A stretch of DNA of 47,488 bases from Microbacterium testaceum (lineage in GTDB: Bacteria > Actinomycetota > Actinomycetes > Actinomycetales > Microbacteriaceae): contig NZ_QDFT01000025.1 of assembly GCF_003075375.1 (NCBI RefSeq), forward strand, positions 4 through 47,491, written 5' to 3'. Each line of letters starts with the position of its first letter. Within the stretch, counting starts at the first letter, position 1. This document shows positions 24,817 to 33,256 of this stretch, piece by piece. The translations under genes were made by a program, and so were the position numbers. Under the pieces are notes generated by a model that ran no database searches, had not been told where the DNA came from, and saw only the letters and a list, made by a program, of their open reading frames with translations.

Positions 24817-27800
24817 ATGTCGCTCACCGATGTCCCCGACACCACGTCCGGCACCACCCCCGCCGCACTCGTCACCCCCCACGAGCTCGCCGACGAGGCG
24901 ATCGCGCTCGTCCGCCGCTGGCTCACCGAGAGCCGCGATGAGCCCGTCGACGCCGCTGCTCAGCGCCTCGCGGGCGTGCTGCGCGATGCGAACGGCCTGG
25001 ACTTCACGGTCGGCTTCGTCGACGGCGTCGTCCGCCCCGAGGACGTGCGCGTCGCCGCCCGCAACCTCTCCGCCCTCGCCCCCCTGATCCCCGGATTCCT
25101 CCCGCTGCACCTCAAGGCCGCGATCCGCTTGGGTGCACTCACCGCGCCGATCCTGCCGCAGGTGGTCGTTCCAGCCGCCCGCACGGCGCTGCGCGCGATG
25201 GTGCGGCACCTGATCGTCGACGCGAGCGACCGCAAGCTCGGCGACGCCATCGCCGCCATCCGCGGGCGAGGCGACGGCATCCGCCTCAACGTCAACCTGC
25301 TCGGTGAGGCGATCCTCGGCAAGAAGGAGGCGGCGCGGCGCCTGGCCGGCACGCGCACGCTGCTCTCGCGCGACGACGTCGACTACGTCTCGATCAAGGT
25401 GTCGTCGACGGTCGCGCCGCACACGCCCTGGGCCTTCGACGCGGCGGTCGACGACGCCGTCGCGGCCCTGCGCCCGCTCTACCGGGTCGCGAAAGAGACG
25501 GGCACGTTCCTCAACCTCGACATGGAGGAGTTCAAGGACCTCGACCTCACCCTCGCCGTGTTCGAGACGCTGCTGTCCGAGCCCGAGTTCCACGGCGTCG
25601 AGGCCGGGATCGTCCTGCAGGCGTACCTGCCCGACGCCCTCGCCGCGATGATCCGCCTGCAGGAGTGGACGGCCGCGCGCGTGGCATCCGGAGGCGCCCC
25701 CATCAAGGTGCGCGTCGTCAAGGGCGCCAACCTGCCGATGGAACGCGTGGATGCTGACGTGCACGACTGGCCGCTGGCGACCTGGCCGTCGAAGCAGGCG
25801 ACCGACGCGTCGTACAAGGCGGTGCTCGACTACGCGCTGCGCCCCGAGCACACCCGCAACGTCCGCATCGGCGTCGCCGGACACAACCTGTTCGACGTGG
25901 CCCTCGCCTGGCTGCTCGCCGAGCGCCGCGGGGTGACCGGCGGCATCGACGTCGAGATGCTCCTGGGTATGGCCACCGCGCAGCAGGCGGTCGTGCGCCG
26001 CACGGTCGGCTCGATCCTGCTGTACACCCCCGTCGTGCACCCGCAGGAGTTCGACGTCGCGATCGCGTACCTCATCCGCCGCCTCGAAGAGGGCGCATCG
26101 AGCGAGAACTTCATGTCGGCGGTGTTCGACCTCGACACCCACGCGGCGCTGTTCGCTCGCGAGCGCGACCGCTTCCTGGCATCCCTCGCCGACATGCCCG
26201 AGGGGGTCCCGGCGTCGCACCGCGTGCAGGACCGCACCGCGCCCGCCGCGCCGGCCCCCGCGCACGGGTTCCGCAACACCCCCGACTCCGACCCGGCGAT
26301 CGCGGCGAACCGCGACTGGTCGCGCGCGATCGTGGCCCGCATGAAGGACTCGACGCTCGGCGCGCAGACCATCGCCGCCCACACCGTCACCGACGAAGCG
26401 GCGCTGAACACGCTGATCCAGGATGCCGCGGATGCCGCCGCCGCGTGGCGCGCGCTCGGGGCCGCCGGTCGCGCCGAGATCCTGCACCGCGCGGGTGATG
26501 CGCTCGAGGCCCGCCGCGCCGACCTGCTCGAGGTCATGGGCGCCGAGTGCGGAAAGGTGATCGAGCAGAGCGACCCCGAGGTGTCCGAGGCGATCGATTT
26601 CGCGCACTACTACGCCGAGCAGGCGCGCGGCCTCGAGACCGTCGACGGCGCGACGTTCACCCCGGTCGGTGTGACCGTGGTCACCCCGCCGTGGAACTTC
26701 CCCGTCGCGATCCCCGCCGGCTCGACGCTCGCCGCCCTCGCGGCCGGCTCCGCCGTGGTGATCAAGCCCGCGGTGCTCGCCGAGCGGTCGGGTGCCGTCA
26801 TGGTCGAGGCCCTCTGGCAGGCGGGGGTCCCGCGCGAGGTGCTGAAGCTCGTGCAGGTCTCCGAGAACGACCTGGGTCGCCAGCTGCTCACGCACCCCGC
26901 CGTCGAGCGGGTCGTGCTGACCGGGGCGTACGAGACGGCCGAGCTCTTCCGCTCCTTCCGCGCCGACCTGCCGCTGCTGGCCGAGACGAGCGGAAAGAAC
27001 GCCGTGATCGTCACCCCCAGCGCCGACCTCGACCTCGCTGCGAAGGACGTCGCGATGTCGGCCTTCGGGCACGCCGGACAGAAGTGCTCCGCGGCATCCC
27101 TGGTCGTCCTCGTCGGATCGGTCGCCCGCTCGCGCCGCTTCCGCGACCAGCTCGTCGACGCCGTCACCTCTCTCGAGGTCGGGATGCCGTGGGACGAGGC
27201 CTCGCGCGTCGGCCCGCTCATCGAGCCGGCGCACGGCAAGCTCCTGCAGGCGTTGACCTCCCTCGAGCCCGGCCAGCGGTGGGTCGTCGAGCCGCAGCGC
27301 CTCGACGAGGACGGCGCGCTGTGGCGTCCCGGCATCCGCGAGGGGGTGCAGCCCGGCAGCGCGTTCCACCGCACCGAGTACTTCGGTCCCGTTCTCGGGA
27401 TCATGGCCGCCGAGACGCTCGACGAGGCGATCGAGATCGTCAACGCGATCGAGTACGGCCTCACCTCGGGCCTGCACGCGCTGGACGCCGCCGAGATCGA
27501 CACCTGGCTCGCGCGCATCGAGGCCGGCAACGTCTACGTCAACCGCGGCACGACCGGCGCGATCGTGCAGCGTCAGCCGTTCGGCGGCTGGAAGAAGTCC
27601 GCCGTAGGCGCGGGCACCAAGGCCGGCGGGCCCCACTACCTGCACGGGTTCGGAGAGTGGACGGATGCCGCCTCCGCCGCCCCGCGCACCCCCGACGCCC
27701 TCGCCGCACCGGCGCTGGCCGCCGTGCCCGCCGCCGACCGCGACTGGCTCGCCGACGCACTCGCGAGCGACGCCGCCGCATGGGCCGAGGAGTTCTCGCT

Positions 27801-28275
27801 GGCCCGCGACGTGACCGGCCTGGAGTCGGAGCAGAACGTCCTGCGCTACGCCGCGGTCCCGGTGACCGTGCGCCTCGAGGACGCGTCGTCGTCCGCTCTC
27901 GTGCGGGTGGTCGCCGCGGGCGTGCGCGCCGGCTCGACGATCACCGTGAGCTGCGCCGCGGAGCTCGCGCCCGCCGTCCGCGCCTGGCTCGAGGGCGTGG
28001 GCGTGCGCGCGGCGGTCGAGGACGCCGCGGACTGGGCGCGCCGCGCCGCGCGCCTGGCCCGCACCGGTGGACGGGTGCGCCTGCTCGGCGGATCGACCGC
28101 CGCGGTGGCGGATGCCACGGGTGGTTCGCCCTCGGTCGCGGTGTATGCGGGCGAGGTCACCCGTGCCGGGCACGTCGAACTGCTGCCCTTCCTGCGCGAG
28201 CAGGCCGTGTCGATCACCGCCCACCGCTTCGGTACCCCGCGGCGGTACGCGGTGCCGCCGCTCGTCGGTCGCTGA
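24817..28275 (+). CDS. putA: Bifunctional proline dehydrogenase/glutamate semialdehyde dehydrogenase
   Basis: An 1152-residue PutA that oxidises proline to glutamate in two steps. The proline dehydrogenase barrel covers roughly residues 60-470 (VDYVSIKVSS, FLNLDMEEFKDLDLT, RVVKGANLPMERV). The aldehyde dehydrogenase domain follows (VVTPPWNFPVAIPAGS), with catalytic Glu723 in LAETSGKN and Cys757 in GHAGQKCSA. About 190 further residues follow the catalytic domain, as in long PutA forms. There is no N-terminal DNA-binding ribbon-helix-helix, so it does not regulate itself as in E. coli; the divergent LysR gene probably does. The ATG follows GAGGAAGG. Confidence 0.95.
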   Translation: MSLTDVPDTTSGTTPAALVTPHELADEAIALVRRWLTESRDEPVDAAAQRLAGVLRDANGLDFTVGFVDGVVRPEDVRVAARNLSALAPLIPGFLPLHLKAAIRLGALTAPILPQVVVPAARTALRAMVRHLIVDASDRKLGDAIAAIRGRGDGIRLNVNLLGEAILGKKEAARRLAGTRTLLSRDDVDYVSIKVSSTVAPHTPWAFDAAVDDAVAALRPLYRVAKETGTFLNLDMEEFKDLDLTLAVFETLLSEPEFHGVEAGIVLQAYLPDALAAMIRLQEWTAARVASGGAPIKVRVVKGANLPMERVDADVHDWPLATWPSKQATDASYKAVLDYALRPEHTRNVRIGVAGHNLFDVALAWLLAERRGVTGGIDVEMLLGMATAQQAVVRRTVGSILLYTPVVHPQEFDVAIAYLIRRLEEGASSENFMSAVFDLDTHAALFARERDRFLASLADMPEGVPASHRVQDRTAPAAPAPAHGFRNTPDSDPAIAANRDWSRAIVARMKDSTLGAQTIAAHTVTDEAALNTLIQDAADAAAAWRALGAAGRAEILHRAGDALEARRADLLEVMGAECGKVIEQSDPEVSEAIDFAHYYAEQARGLETVDGATFTPVGVTVVTPPWNFPVAIPAGSTLAALAAGSAVVIKPAVLAERSGAVMVEALWQAGVPREVLKLVQVSENDLGRQLLTHPAVERVVLTGAYETAELFRSFRADLPLLAETSGKNAVIVTPSADLDLAAKDVAMSAFGHAGQKCSAASLVVLVGSVARSRRFRDQLVDAVTSLEVGMPWDEASRVGPLIEPAHGKLLQALTSLEPGQRWVVEPQRLDEDGALWRPGIREGVQPGSAFHRTEYFGPVLGIMAAETLDEAIEIVNAIEYGLTSGLHALDAAEIDTWLARIEAGNVYVNRGTTGAIVQRQPFGGWKKSAVGAGTKAGGPHYLHGFGEWTDAASAAPRTPDALAAPALAAVPAADRDWLADALASDAAAWAEEFSLARDVTGLESEQNVLRYAAVPVTVRLEDASSSALVRVVAAGVRAGSTITVSCAAELAPAVRAWLEGVGVRAAVEDAADWARRAARLARTGGRVRLLGGSTAAVADATGGSPSVAVYAGEVTRAGHVELLPFLREQAVSITAHRFGTPRRYAVPPLVGR

Positions 28276-28281
28276 AATCCG

Positions 28282-28315
28282 CGACGGGGCCGCTCCTTCG
28301 GGGGCGGCCCCGTCG
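28282..28315. terminator. Bidirectional terminator between putA and the convergent gene
   Basis: A perfect 12-bp stem, CGACGGGGCCGC with GCGGCCCCGTCG, and a 10-nt loop lie between two 3' ends. Confidence 0.8.
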
Positions 28316-28333
28316 TCGCTGCCGACCCGCGGC

Positions 28334-29041
28334 CTAGGCCGTTCCCGACGCCGCGACACGTGCGGCGGCGCGCCGCACCGACTCCGGCACCGGCGTGCCC
28401 GTCGCGGTCTGCGGCGAGGTGACCGGCTCGCCCGCGACGACCCGCAGCGGCAGCATCCCCGCCCACACGGTACGGTCCTCGCCGTCGTCGTCGACCTCGA
28501 CGAGCGAGCCGGCGTTGTCCTTGACGCTCGCCTCGGCCAGGGGGACGCGCAGTACCAGGGTCGCGGCGATCTCGCGCGCCGTCATCGCGCGCACGTCGGC
28601 GCTGCGCCCCGGCATCAGGTGCTCGGACAGCAGGAGCAGCGCCGCCTCCTTCTGCTCCGGAGGGACGACGGATGCCACGCCGTGCACGACCGCGCAGAGG
28701 TACCGCATCGAGCTGTCGAAGAGGGAGCGGGCGTACTTCATCCCCAGCAGGTGCGTGATGGTGAGGCTCACCGGCGTCCCCCCGGCGATGCGGCGGAAGA
28801 AGTCGCTGCCGGTGGAACCGTGGATGAGCAGGTCATCGCCGTCGCGTCCGATCCCCACCGGGAGGGCGACCGGGCGATCGTCACGGACGATGGCCACGGT
28901 CGCGTACATGGCGGTGTCGACGATGTCGTACAGGGCCGCGCGGTCGGTGCGCTGGTGGTGGGCGCCGCGGCGCACGCGCGTCAGGGTGGTGAGGGGCAGT
29001 TCGGTGGTCATGGGTCGATCCCAGGCCATCGGCTGGTTCAT
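28334..29041 (-). CDS. Pyridoxamine 5'-phosphate oxidase-fold flavoprotein
   Basis: A 235-residue protein of the PNPOx-like split-barrel family. It starts with TTLTRVRRGAHHQRTDRAALYDIVD, then MYATVAIVRDDRPVALPVGIGRDGDDLLIHGSTGSDFFRRI, the FMN-binding strand pattern. Such proteins bind FMN or related cofactors and often sit opposite MocR regulators, as here. It may take part in vitamin B6 or redox metabolism, but the substrate is not visible. Starts at 29041, 29029 and 29011 are all possible; none has a strong Shine-Dalgarno. Confidence 0.8.
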   Translation of the reverse strand: MNQPMAWDRPMTTELPLTTLTRVRRGAHHQRTDRAALYDIVDTAMYATVAIVRDDRPVALPVGIGRDGDDLLIHGSTGSDFFRRIAGGTPVSLTITHLLGMKYARSLFDSSMRYLCAVVHGVASVVPPEQKEAALLLLSEHLMPGRSADVRAMTAREIAATLVLRVPLAEASVKDNAGSLVEVDDDGEDRTVWAGMLPLRVVAGEPVTSPQTATGTPVPESVRRAAARVAASGTA

Positions 29042-29066
29042 CGTGTAGTCCGCTTCTGTGCGTGAT

Positions 29067-29079
29067 CAGTGGACCAGTG
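29067..29079. promoter_or_regulatory. Direct repeat CAGTG-N3-CAGTG, candidate MocR site
   Basis: CAGTG at 29067-29071 and 29075-29079 form an 8-nt-period direct repeat with a TGGACCA palindrome across the junction. It lies in the 51-nt gap between the divergent PNPOx-like and MocR genes. MocR regulators are known to bind direct repeats. Confidence 0.45.
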
Positions 29080-29092
29080 ACAGGATCGAGGC

Positions 29093-30553
29093 GTGATCGA
29101 CGTCGGCATCCTGGACCGGAGTGCGCCCGCACCGCTGCACGAGCAACTCGCCCACGGCATCCGCGCCGCGGTGCTCGCGGGCCGCGTGCGCGCGGGTGAC
29201 CCCGTGCCGTCGAGCCGCGCACTCGCGGCCGATCTGGGCCTCGCGCGCGGGACGGTCGTCTCGGCGTACGAGATCCTCGCGGGCGAGGGGTACCTCGTCA
29301 CTCGACCGGGCGGCGGCACCGCCGTCGCCGAGGTGGCCCGCGCGGCGGTGCCGTCGACCGCGGTCGACACGGCACCGCTCGACCCCGTGGCACCGACGCC
29401 CCTGGTCGATCTGCGTCCCGGCCGGCCCGGGACCGCGGGCGTCGTCGACGCCGCCTGGCGCTCGGCCTGGCGTCGTGCGAGCACCCTCGACGTCGACTCC
29501 GACATCGGCGACGTCCTCGGCGACCCCGCCCTGCGCGCGGCGATCGCCGCGCACCTCGGACGCACCCGGGGCCTCGACGTCGCGCCCGACGACGTGATCG
29601 TCGCCGCGGGGACGAGCGACGCGATGCTGCTCACCCTGCTGGCCCTGGGGCAGCGCGGAGGCGCGTTGCGCGTGGGCATCGAGAACCCGGGCTATCCGCG
29701 GGTGCACCGGCTGCTCGCGCGGCTGGGCGCGCAGGCGGTGCCGATCGCGGTGCGACCGACCACGGGGCTCGACCTGGACGCCGTCGAGCAGTGCCACGAT
29801 CTGGATGCCATCATCGTCACCCCGCATCATCACTACCCGCTCGGCAGTCGCCTGGATGCCGCCGCCCGCTCCCGGCTGCTGGACTGGGCGGCTCGCACGG
29901 CGACGGTCGTCATCGAGGACGACTACGACAGCGAGTTCCCGCACGGGCGGGTTCCGCTGCCCCCGCTGCACCTGCTCGACCCGGCGGGCGTCGTCCTGAT
30001 CGGCAGCTTCTCGAAGGTGCTCAGCCCGGCGCTGCGCTGCGGGTGGATCGTGGCGACCGGGGCCGTCCGCGCCCGCATCGTCGCCGCGCGTGAGGACCTC
30101 GACCCGCCCGTCGGATCAATTCCGCAGCGCGCTCTCGCGCTGTACCTGGTCGAGGGGGCCCTCGCCCGCCATACCGCCCGCCGCCGCCGCGACTACCGGC
30201 ATCGCCGCCGCCTGCTGCTCGAGGCCTTCGCCGGCGCCGAGGGCCTGACGCTGACGGCCACCGACGGCGGGCTGCACGCGGTGGTGCTGCTCGACGACGC
30301 CGCGCCCGGCGTCGAGGCCGAGGTGGTCGCCGCGCTCGCGGCGGACGGCATCGTGGTCGCGCCGCTCGCGGGCTACGCGGTGCCCGGGGTCGCCACCGAC
30401 CTGCCCGCGGGCATCGTGTTCGGCTACGCCGCGCCGTCGACCCCCGTGTTGATGGATGCCGTCGACCGCATCATCGGCGCCGCCGGCGCCCTCGTCGGCC
30501 GGGGGTGCCCGTCGACCCGCCCCGCCGCCCCGCTTGACCCTGACACGGTGTGA
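29093..30553 (+). CDS. MocR-family (GntR/aminotransferase) regulator
   Basis: A 486-residue fusion of a GntR winged helix (residues about 12-80: LHEQLAHGIRAAVLAGRVRAGDPVPSSRALAADLGLARGTV) and a type I aminotransferase domain. The PLP-binding lysine is K308 in GSFSKVLSPALRCGW, and EDDYDSEF carries the Asp that pairs with the pyridine nitrogen. The divergent PNPOx-type gene suggests a PdxR-like regulator that senses PLP or an amine. The start is GTG at 29093. Its TGA overlaps a possible upstream GTG of the following MerR gene. Confidence 0.88.
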   Translation: MIDVGILDRSAPAPLHEQLAHGIRAAVLAGRVRAGDPVPSSRALAADLGLARGTVVSAYEILAGEGYLVTRPGGGTAVAEVARAAVPSTAVDTAPLDPVAPTPLVDLRPGRPGTAGVVDAAWRSAWRRASTLDVDSDIGDVLGDPALRAAIAAHLGRTRGLDVAPDDVIVAAGTSDAMLLTLLALGQRGGALRVGIENPGYPRVHRLLARLGAQAVPIAVRPTTGLDLDAVEQCHDLDAIIVTPHHHYPLGSRLDAAARSRLLDWAARTATVVIEDDYDSEFPHGRVPLPPLHLLDPAGVVLIGSFSKVLSPALRCGWIVATGAVRARIVAAREDLDPPVGSIPQRALALYLVEGALARHTARRRRDYRHRRRLLLEAFAGAEGLTLTATDGGLHAVVLLDDAAPGVEAEVVAALAADGIVVAPLAGYAVPGVATDLPAGIVFGYAAPSTPVLMDAVDRIIGAAGALVGRGCPSTRPAAPLDPDTV

Positions 30554-30570
30554 GGGAGGAGAACGGAAGC

Positions 30571-31401
30571 ATGTTGTCCATCGGAGCGTTCGCGCAGATC
30601 GGTCAGGTGACCCACCGCATGCTGCGGCACTGGGACACCGCGGGTCTGCTCGTGCCCGCGCACGTGGACGAGCGCAGCGGCTACCGGTCGTACGACCCGT
30701 CGCAGCTGGCGCGGCTGCATCGGATCGTGGCGCTGCGTCAGCTCGGCTTCGGCCTGGACGACGTCGCGCAGATCCTGGACGGGGGAGTGGATGCCGAGCG
30801 CATCGCGTCCCTGCTCCGCGAGCGCCGCGCCGAGGTCGAGCGCGAGCACCGCATCGCCGCCGCACGGCTCGTCGACGTGGAGCGGCGCCTCCACCTCATC
30901 GAAAGCGAGAAGCGCATGCGCGAGATCGAGATCGTCCGCAAGCCTCTGCCGGCCCTCCGCCTGGCGGCGCGGCGCCGACTGGTCGCCGACGGGGCCGAGA
31001 TGGCCGAGGCCGTCGGCCCGACGTTCGACGCCGTCGCCGCGGTGATCGGCGCCGAGCGGGGAGCGCTCGACACCCCCGTCGCCCAGTACGCGGCCCGAGA
31101 GGACGGCACCGAGGTCGTCGCCGGATACGTCTACACCGGCCCCGCGCGCGACGGCGTCGAGATCGTCGAGCTCCCCGCGGTCGGCGAGGCCGTGTGCGGC
31201 ATCCATCTAGGGTCCATGGACCGCATCGGCGAGAGCTGGCAGTCCGTCCACGCGCAGATCCTCGACCGCGGACTCGTTCCGTCGGGCCCGTGCCGGGAAC
31301 TGTACGTGCGGGCTGTGTCCGACGACCAGGCCGACTGGGTGACCGAGTTGCAGCAGCCGGTCAGCGCTGCGGGACCGATCGGCTCTGCACCGGTCAGTTA
31401 G
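30571..31401 (+). CDS. MerR-family regulator with GyrI-like effector domain
   Basis: A 276-residue BmrR-like regulator. The N-terminal MerR helix-turn-helix and wing read LSIGAFAQIGQVTHRMLRHWDTAGLL, then RSGYRSYD. A coiled-coil dimerisation helix follows (about residues 75-120, RRAEVEREHRIAAARLVDVERRLHLIE) and then a GyrI-like ligand-binding domain to the C terminus. Such proteins respond to hydrophobic drugs. The ATG at 30571 has GGGAGGAG at good spacing; a GTG at 30550 in the same frame is less likely. The 3' end overlaps the convergent gene by 4 nt. Confidence 0.85.
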   Translation: MLSIGAFAQIGQVTHRMLRHWDTAGLLVPAHVDERSGYRSYDPSQLARLHRIVALRQLGFGLDDVAQILDGGVDAERIASLLRERRAEVEREHRIAAARLVDVERRLHLIESEKRMREIEIVRKPLPALRLAARRRLVADGAEMAEAVGPTFDAVAAVIGAERGALDTPVAQYAAREDGTEVVAGYVYTGPARDGVEIVELPAVGEAVCGIHLGSMDRIGESWQSVHAQILDRGLVPSGPCRELYVRAVSDDQADWVTELQQPVSAAGPIGSAPVS

Positions 31402-32318
31402 GCGAAGCGGACGGTTACGGTGCTCCGAGCCTCGGGGGTCCATACCTCGATGTCGACTTCGCGGTCGGTCAGTTTCAGAAGACCTTCGATGTCCGCCGTG
31501 TCCCCGAAGCTGATGGGTAGATCGACCCGTCGGGGCCGTTCTAGAGACTGATCGGTCAAGATGAGGGAATCCTCGGTGGCGTACAGAGCGATGTGGTCCT
31601 CATCGACCCAACATCCGATATCCGCCAGCCCGAGCGCGAGTTCGATGCTCTCGACGTCGAACCGCCCACGCTCTCTGAGCCCCGGCCACGCCAGCACCCG
31701 TGGAGACGATCGGCCTTGAGAGTTCACCACAAGGAGTTGGTCGCCGCGGGGATGTACGTCGGCAATGACTTCGTCCTCGGCGACAGGCAGCGCGGTCACT
31801 TCGAAGGTAGCCGCGTCGTTCCCCTTGACGCAGTGAAGGGTTCCCCCGTCCTGCCCTCGCCCGAGCTCCAGAAACACGAGTGCATCAGTGGGATGCGGAA
31901 CAAACACCCCGGCGGCGTCATGTACGTGGATGAGACGCCGGGCCGCGATTGCTCCGGTTGTCGGATCGATCAGGGCGACGATGTGGCTGTCCTCCCTCGA
32001 TGCGCTGACGACGACAGCGTCGCCGAGAAACGCCGCGGCGTCCGCGTGAAGTCCCGTCCGCAATAGTCCCGCGCGCGTGGAAATAAAGAGGCCGTCGCTC
32101 GTGGAAAGGGCAACCGAGCCAGCTGTGTCCGCTGCCAGAACCCGTGCCGGCCCGGGAAGGTGCAGCGGACGGCGATCGGTCTCCGTGCCGTACGAATCGA
32201 ACCATCGGAGAAAACCATCGCGATAGTCGACGAACGATGTCGTCCCGTGCAGATCCTTTACGCGAACGGCGCCAATGAGACGCTTCCGCGTACAAAGGAC
32301 AGTTGCATTCGTGAGCAC
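31398..32318 (-). CDS. Unrecognised protein with propeller-like repeats
   Basis: A 306-residue protein that I do not recognise. It has short strand-turn-strand repeats suggestive of a beta-propeller (DAAAFLGDAVVVSASRED, DQLLVVNSQGRSSPRVLAWPGL, DIGCWVDEDHIALYATEDSLILTDQ) and no signal peptide or membrane segment. Codon use is more relaxed than in the neighbours, with more A/T at third positions, so it may have been acquired. The start is GTG at 32318; no strong Shine-Dalgarno was seen. The next gene on the same strand is the DUF4304-like one, 138 nt upstream. Confidence 0.65.
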   Translation of the reverse strand: MLTNATVLCTRKRLIGAVRVKDLHGTTSFVDYRDGFLRWFDSYGTETDRRPLHLPGPARVLAADTAGSVALSTSDGLFISTRAGLLRTGLHADAAAFLGDAVVVSASREDSHIVALIDPTTGAIAARRLIHVHDAAGVFVPHPTDALVFLELGRGQDGGTLHCVKGNDAATFEVTALPVAEDEVIADVHPRGDQLLVVNSQGRSSPRVLAWPGLRERGRFDVESIELALGLADIGCWVDEDHIALYATEDSLILTDQSLERPRRVDLPISFGDTADIEGLLKLTDREVDIEVWTPEARSTVTVRFA

Positions 32319-32361
32319 ACCGCCAGGCTAGAGCCCACCGCGGTTGAAGCGGATCGGTCGG

Positions 32362-32382
32362 TGTGCTCCCAGGTGGAGCACA
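32362..32382 (-). terminator. Hairpin downstream of the DUF4304-like gene
   Basis: TGTGCTCC and GGAGCACA form a perfect 8-bp stem with a 5-nt loop, extended by GTCGGT/ACCGAC with one bulge. It lies 75 nt past the DUF4304-like stop and before the next gene on the same strand. No T-tract follows. Confidence 0.45.
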
Positions 32383-32456
32383 ACCGACAGGTGCCGCACC
32401 ACCTCTGCAATGTGCTCCGAGCCGACGGCCTGTCCCGGTACCACGAGGGACGACGC

Positions 32457-32963
32457 TCAGCTTGAATTCACCACCTGATCGTGGAGCCACGGGAGACCCG
32501 CGTCCCGCACGTTCATCAGCACATTCGCGGCGACCGAAGCGACATCCTGCCCGTGGTAAACACGCCACCATTTGTCTGAGCCGTCACCCACGAGCGAACC
32601 GATACGCGTCGGCATTACGCAGCCGTAGATCGTAGAGCCCGAGGGCTTTTCTGGGTAGTACGGGTGCTCGACTCTAAGAGCGTTCCACTCGTCCTTGCGG
32701 ACCACGCAGAGATTGATGGTGAACTGAATTTCTCGGCGGTCGCTATAGGCGGATTTTTGAAACGAGACGAGCGCCCAATGGGTGTTCGACTTCAGCGAGT
32801 AACGGCCGCCTGACCCGATCAGCCCTTCCGCTCGCAGCGCCGGTGAGATGCGATCGCGGATCAGCGCTGCGTAAAGATCTTGCGCGGGAACTGCTACGTC
32901 GTCCGTCGCCGTGACGCGAGGTCGCAACCTCCACGGCCAGAAGGACTCCGACGTGAGCGGCAT
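32457..32963 (-). CDS. DUF4304-like protein
   Basis: A 168-residue protein that resembles the DUF4304 family. After LYAALIRDRISPALRAEGL it shows the family-like core KSNTHWALVSFQKSAYSDRREIQFTINLCVV (QKS and FTINL being the hallmark). The family has no established function. Codon use is less G+C-biased than around it. An AT-richer stretch upstream (about 32965-33075) probably holds its promoter; a TATGAT hexamer occurs there on the minus strand (33002-33007). With its neighbour it forms an accessory-looking pair. Confidence 0.7.
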   Translation of the reverse strand: MPLTSESFWPWRLRPRVTATDDVAVPAQDLYAALIRDRISPALRAEGLIGSGGRYSLKSNTHWALVSFQKSAYSDRREIQFTINLCVVRKDEWNALRVEHPYYPEKPSGSTIYGCVMPTRIGSLVGDGSDKWWRVYHGQDVASVAANVLMNVRDAGLPWLHDQVVNSS

Positions 32964-33256
32964 GGCTCATTGTCGCATGCGAAAAAACGGTTCGGTTTCG
33001 CATCATACGAGGGCGTGGAGTCGCAATCTTCCGTGCGAAATGCAAATCCCTGCGGAATTGCACGCGACCTTCATGCACCAGTCATTCGGGTGTCAGGCGA
33101 GCGTCGCAGATTGAGGGTCCCCGCCTCGACCGGAAAGCCCGTCGTGCGGATGCCGATGACGCCCCGCGGCGTTGCGGGCTGAATCGTCCGTGTGTCGCGA
33201 CGTGCATCCGCAGGACGACGGGGCGACGGACGCCGGAACCGGCGCCCCCGCGGCCT

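Noticed and set aside
24757..28359. 1200-codon open frame opposite putA
   Set aside because: It is the antisense shadow of putA. Its translation is Arg/Gly/His/Asp-rich low complexity with no domain.
32880..33182. Forward-strand genes in the 32.9-33.2 kb gap
   Set aside because: The two short frames there lack Shine-Dalgarno sites and recognisable motifs, and overlap the promoter region of the DUF4304-like gene.
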